Part shown: one piece after another, positions 21,857 through 21,956 of the stretch
Position numbering within the stretch: position 1 is the first letter of the stretch
Layout: each line of letters starts with the position of its first letter
DNA from: RGIG4608 sp045631445
Lineage (GTDB): Bacteria > Bacillota > Clostridia > Oscillospirales > CAG-272
DNA length: 21,956 nucleotides
Direction: 5' to 3'
Assembly (NCBI GenBank): GCA_045631445.1
Contig: JAZQUS010000070.1
Coordinates: 1-21,956 of the forward strand
Translations under genes and position numbers: made by a program
Notes under the pieces: generated by a model
The model's input: the letters and a program-made list of their open reading frames with translations, nothing else
The model's database searches: none
What the model was told of the DNA's origin: nothing

Positions 21857-21932
21857 AGGGGGATTTTGAAAAATCCCCCTATAACCCCAAAACTTTTTAA
21901 TCGTGGGTGTTAATTTAATCCGCGCAAATCGT
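21857..21932 (+). repeat. Dispersed palindromic repeat, right-edge copy
   Basis: A perfect 11-bp stem AGGGGGATTTT/AAAATCCCCCT with a GA tip (21857-21880), a short linker, and the 44-nt block 21889-21932 matching the left-edge copy in inverted orientation. It lies downstream of the operon terminator with no gene in reach. Confidence 0.6.
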
Positions 21933-21956
21933 AGTGTTTGATTAAAATCAAACACT
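21933..21956. repeat. Perfect inverted repeat at the window end
   Basis: AGTGTTTGAT and ATCAAACACT are perfect complements around TAAA, directly following the dispersed repeat. It may be a terminator-like hairpin for a gene beyond the edge or part of the repeat unit; the window cuts off here. Confidence 0.6.

Overview
The window looks like a chromosomal segment of a low-GC Clostridia-type Bacillota, probably an uncultured gut or anaerobic lineage. The evidence is AT-rich intergenic DNA, strong AGGAGG-type ribosome binding sites, TTGACA/TATAAT promoters with 17-bp spacers, U-tract terminators, UGA used as an ordinary stop, a bacterial GlnRS beside GluRS, and small palindromic repeats of the kind common in gut Clostridia. 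The lineage is inferred from style, not from a marker gene.

Layout. (1) 1-5810, minus strand: polA, a small DUF559 (VSR-like nuclease fold) gene inside a hairpin-ended repeat cassette, an unknown 119-aa gene, a cargo-free relative of the same repeat, then a pyruvate kinase-NUDIX hydrolase pair. (2) 5932-6087: tRNA-Lys(UUU) on the minus strand with its promoter and terminator. (3) 6274-7275, plus: membrane-anchored metallophosphoesterase. (4) 7317-7657, plus: a strong promoter, a GC-rich structured segment that begins with a copy of the 5' end of tRNA-Leu and ends in CCA, then intact tRNA-Leu(CAG) and its terminator. (5) 7730-8590: unknown membrane protein, followed by about 430 bp of non-coding, hairpin-dense repeats. 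(6) 9026-11804, minus: operon of an isoprenylcysteine methyltransferase-like membrane protein, a HAD hydrolase and a MATE transporter. (7) 11916-12533, minus: unknown two-TM protein. (8) 12863-14974, plus: large lipoprotein of OB-like modules. (9) 15059-17116, minus: EF-G paralogue lacking the usual switch-II His. (10) 17441-21769, plus: four-gene operon MBL hydrolase-gltX-glnS-DUF1294, followed by a terminator and a dispersed repeat that also occurs, inverted, at the left edge of the window.

Most genes are housekeeping (DNA repair and replication, glycolysis, translation). The unusual material is non-coding or repeat-borne. The two best candidates are the tRNA-Leu-associated structured element at 7355-7510 and the DUF559 cassette at 2846-3293, whose terminal repeats supply both the ribosome binding site and the stop codon of its gene. 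No CRISPR array, rRNA, transposase, integrase or phage module is visible.
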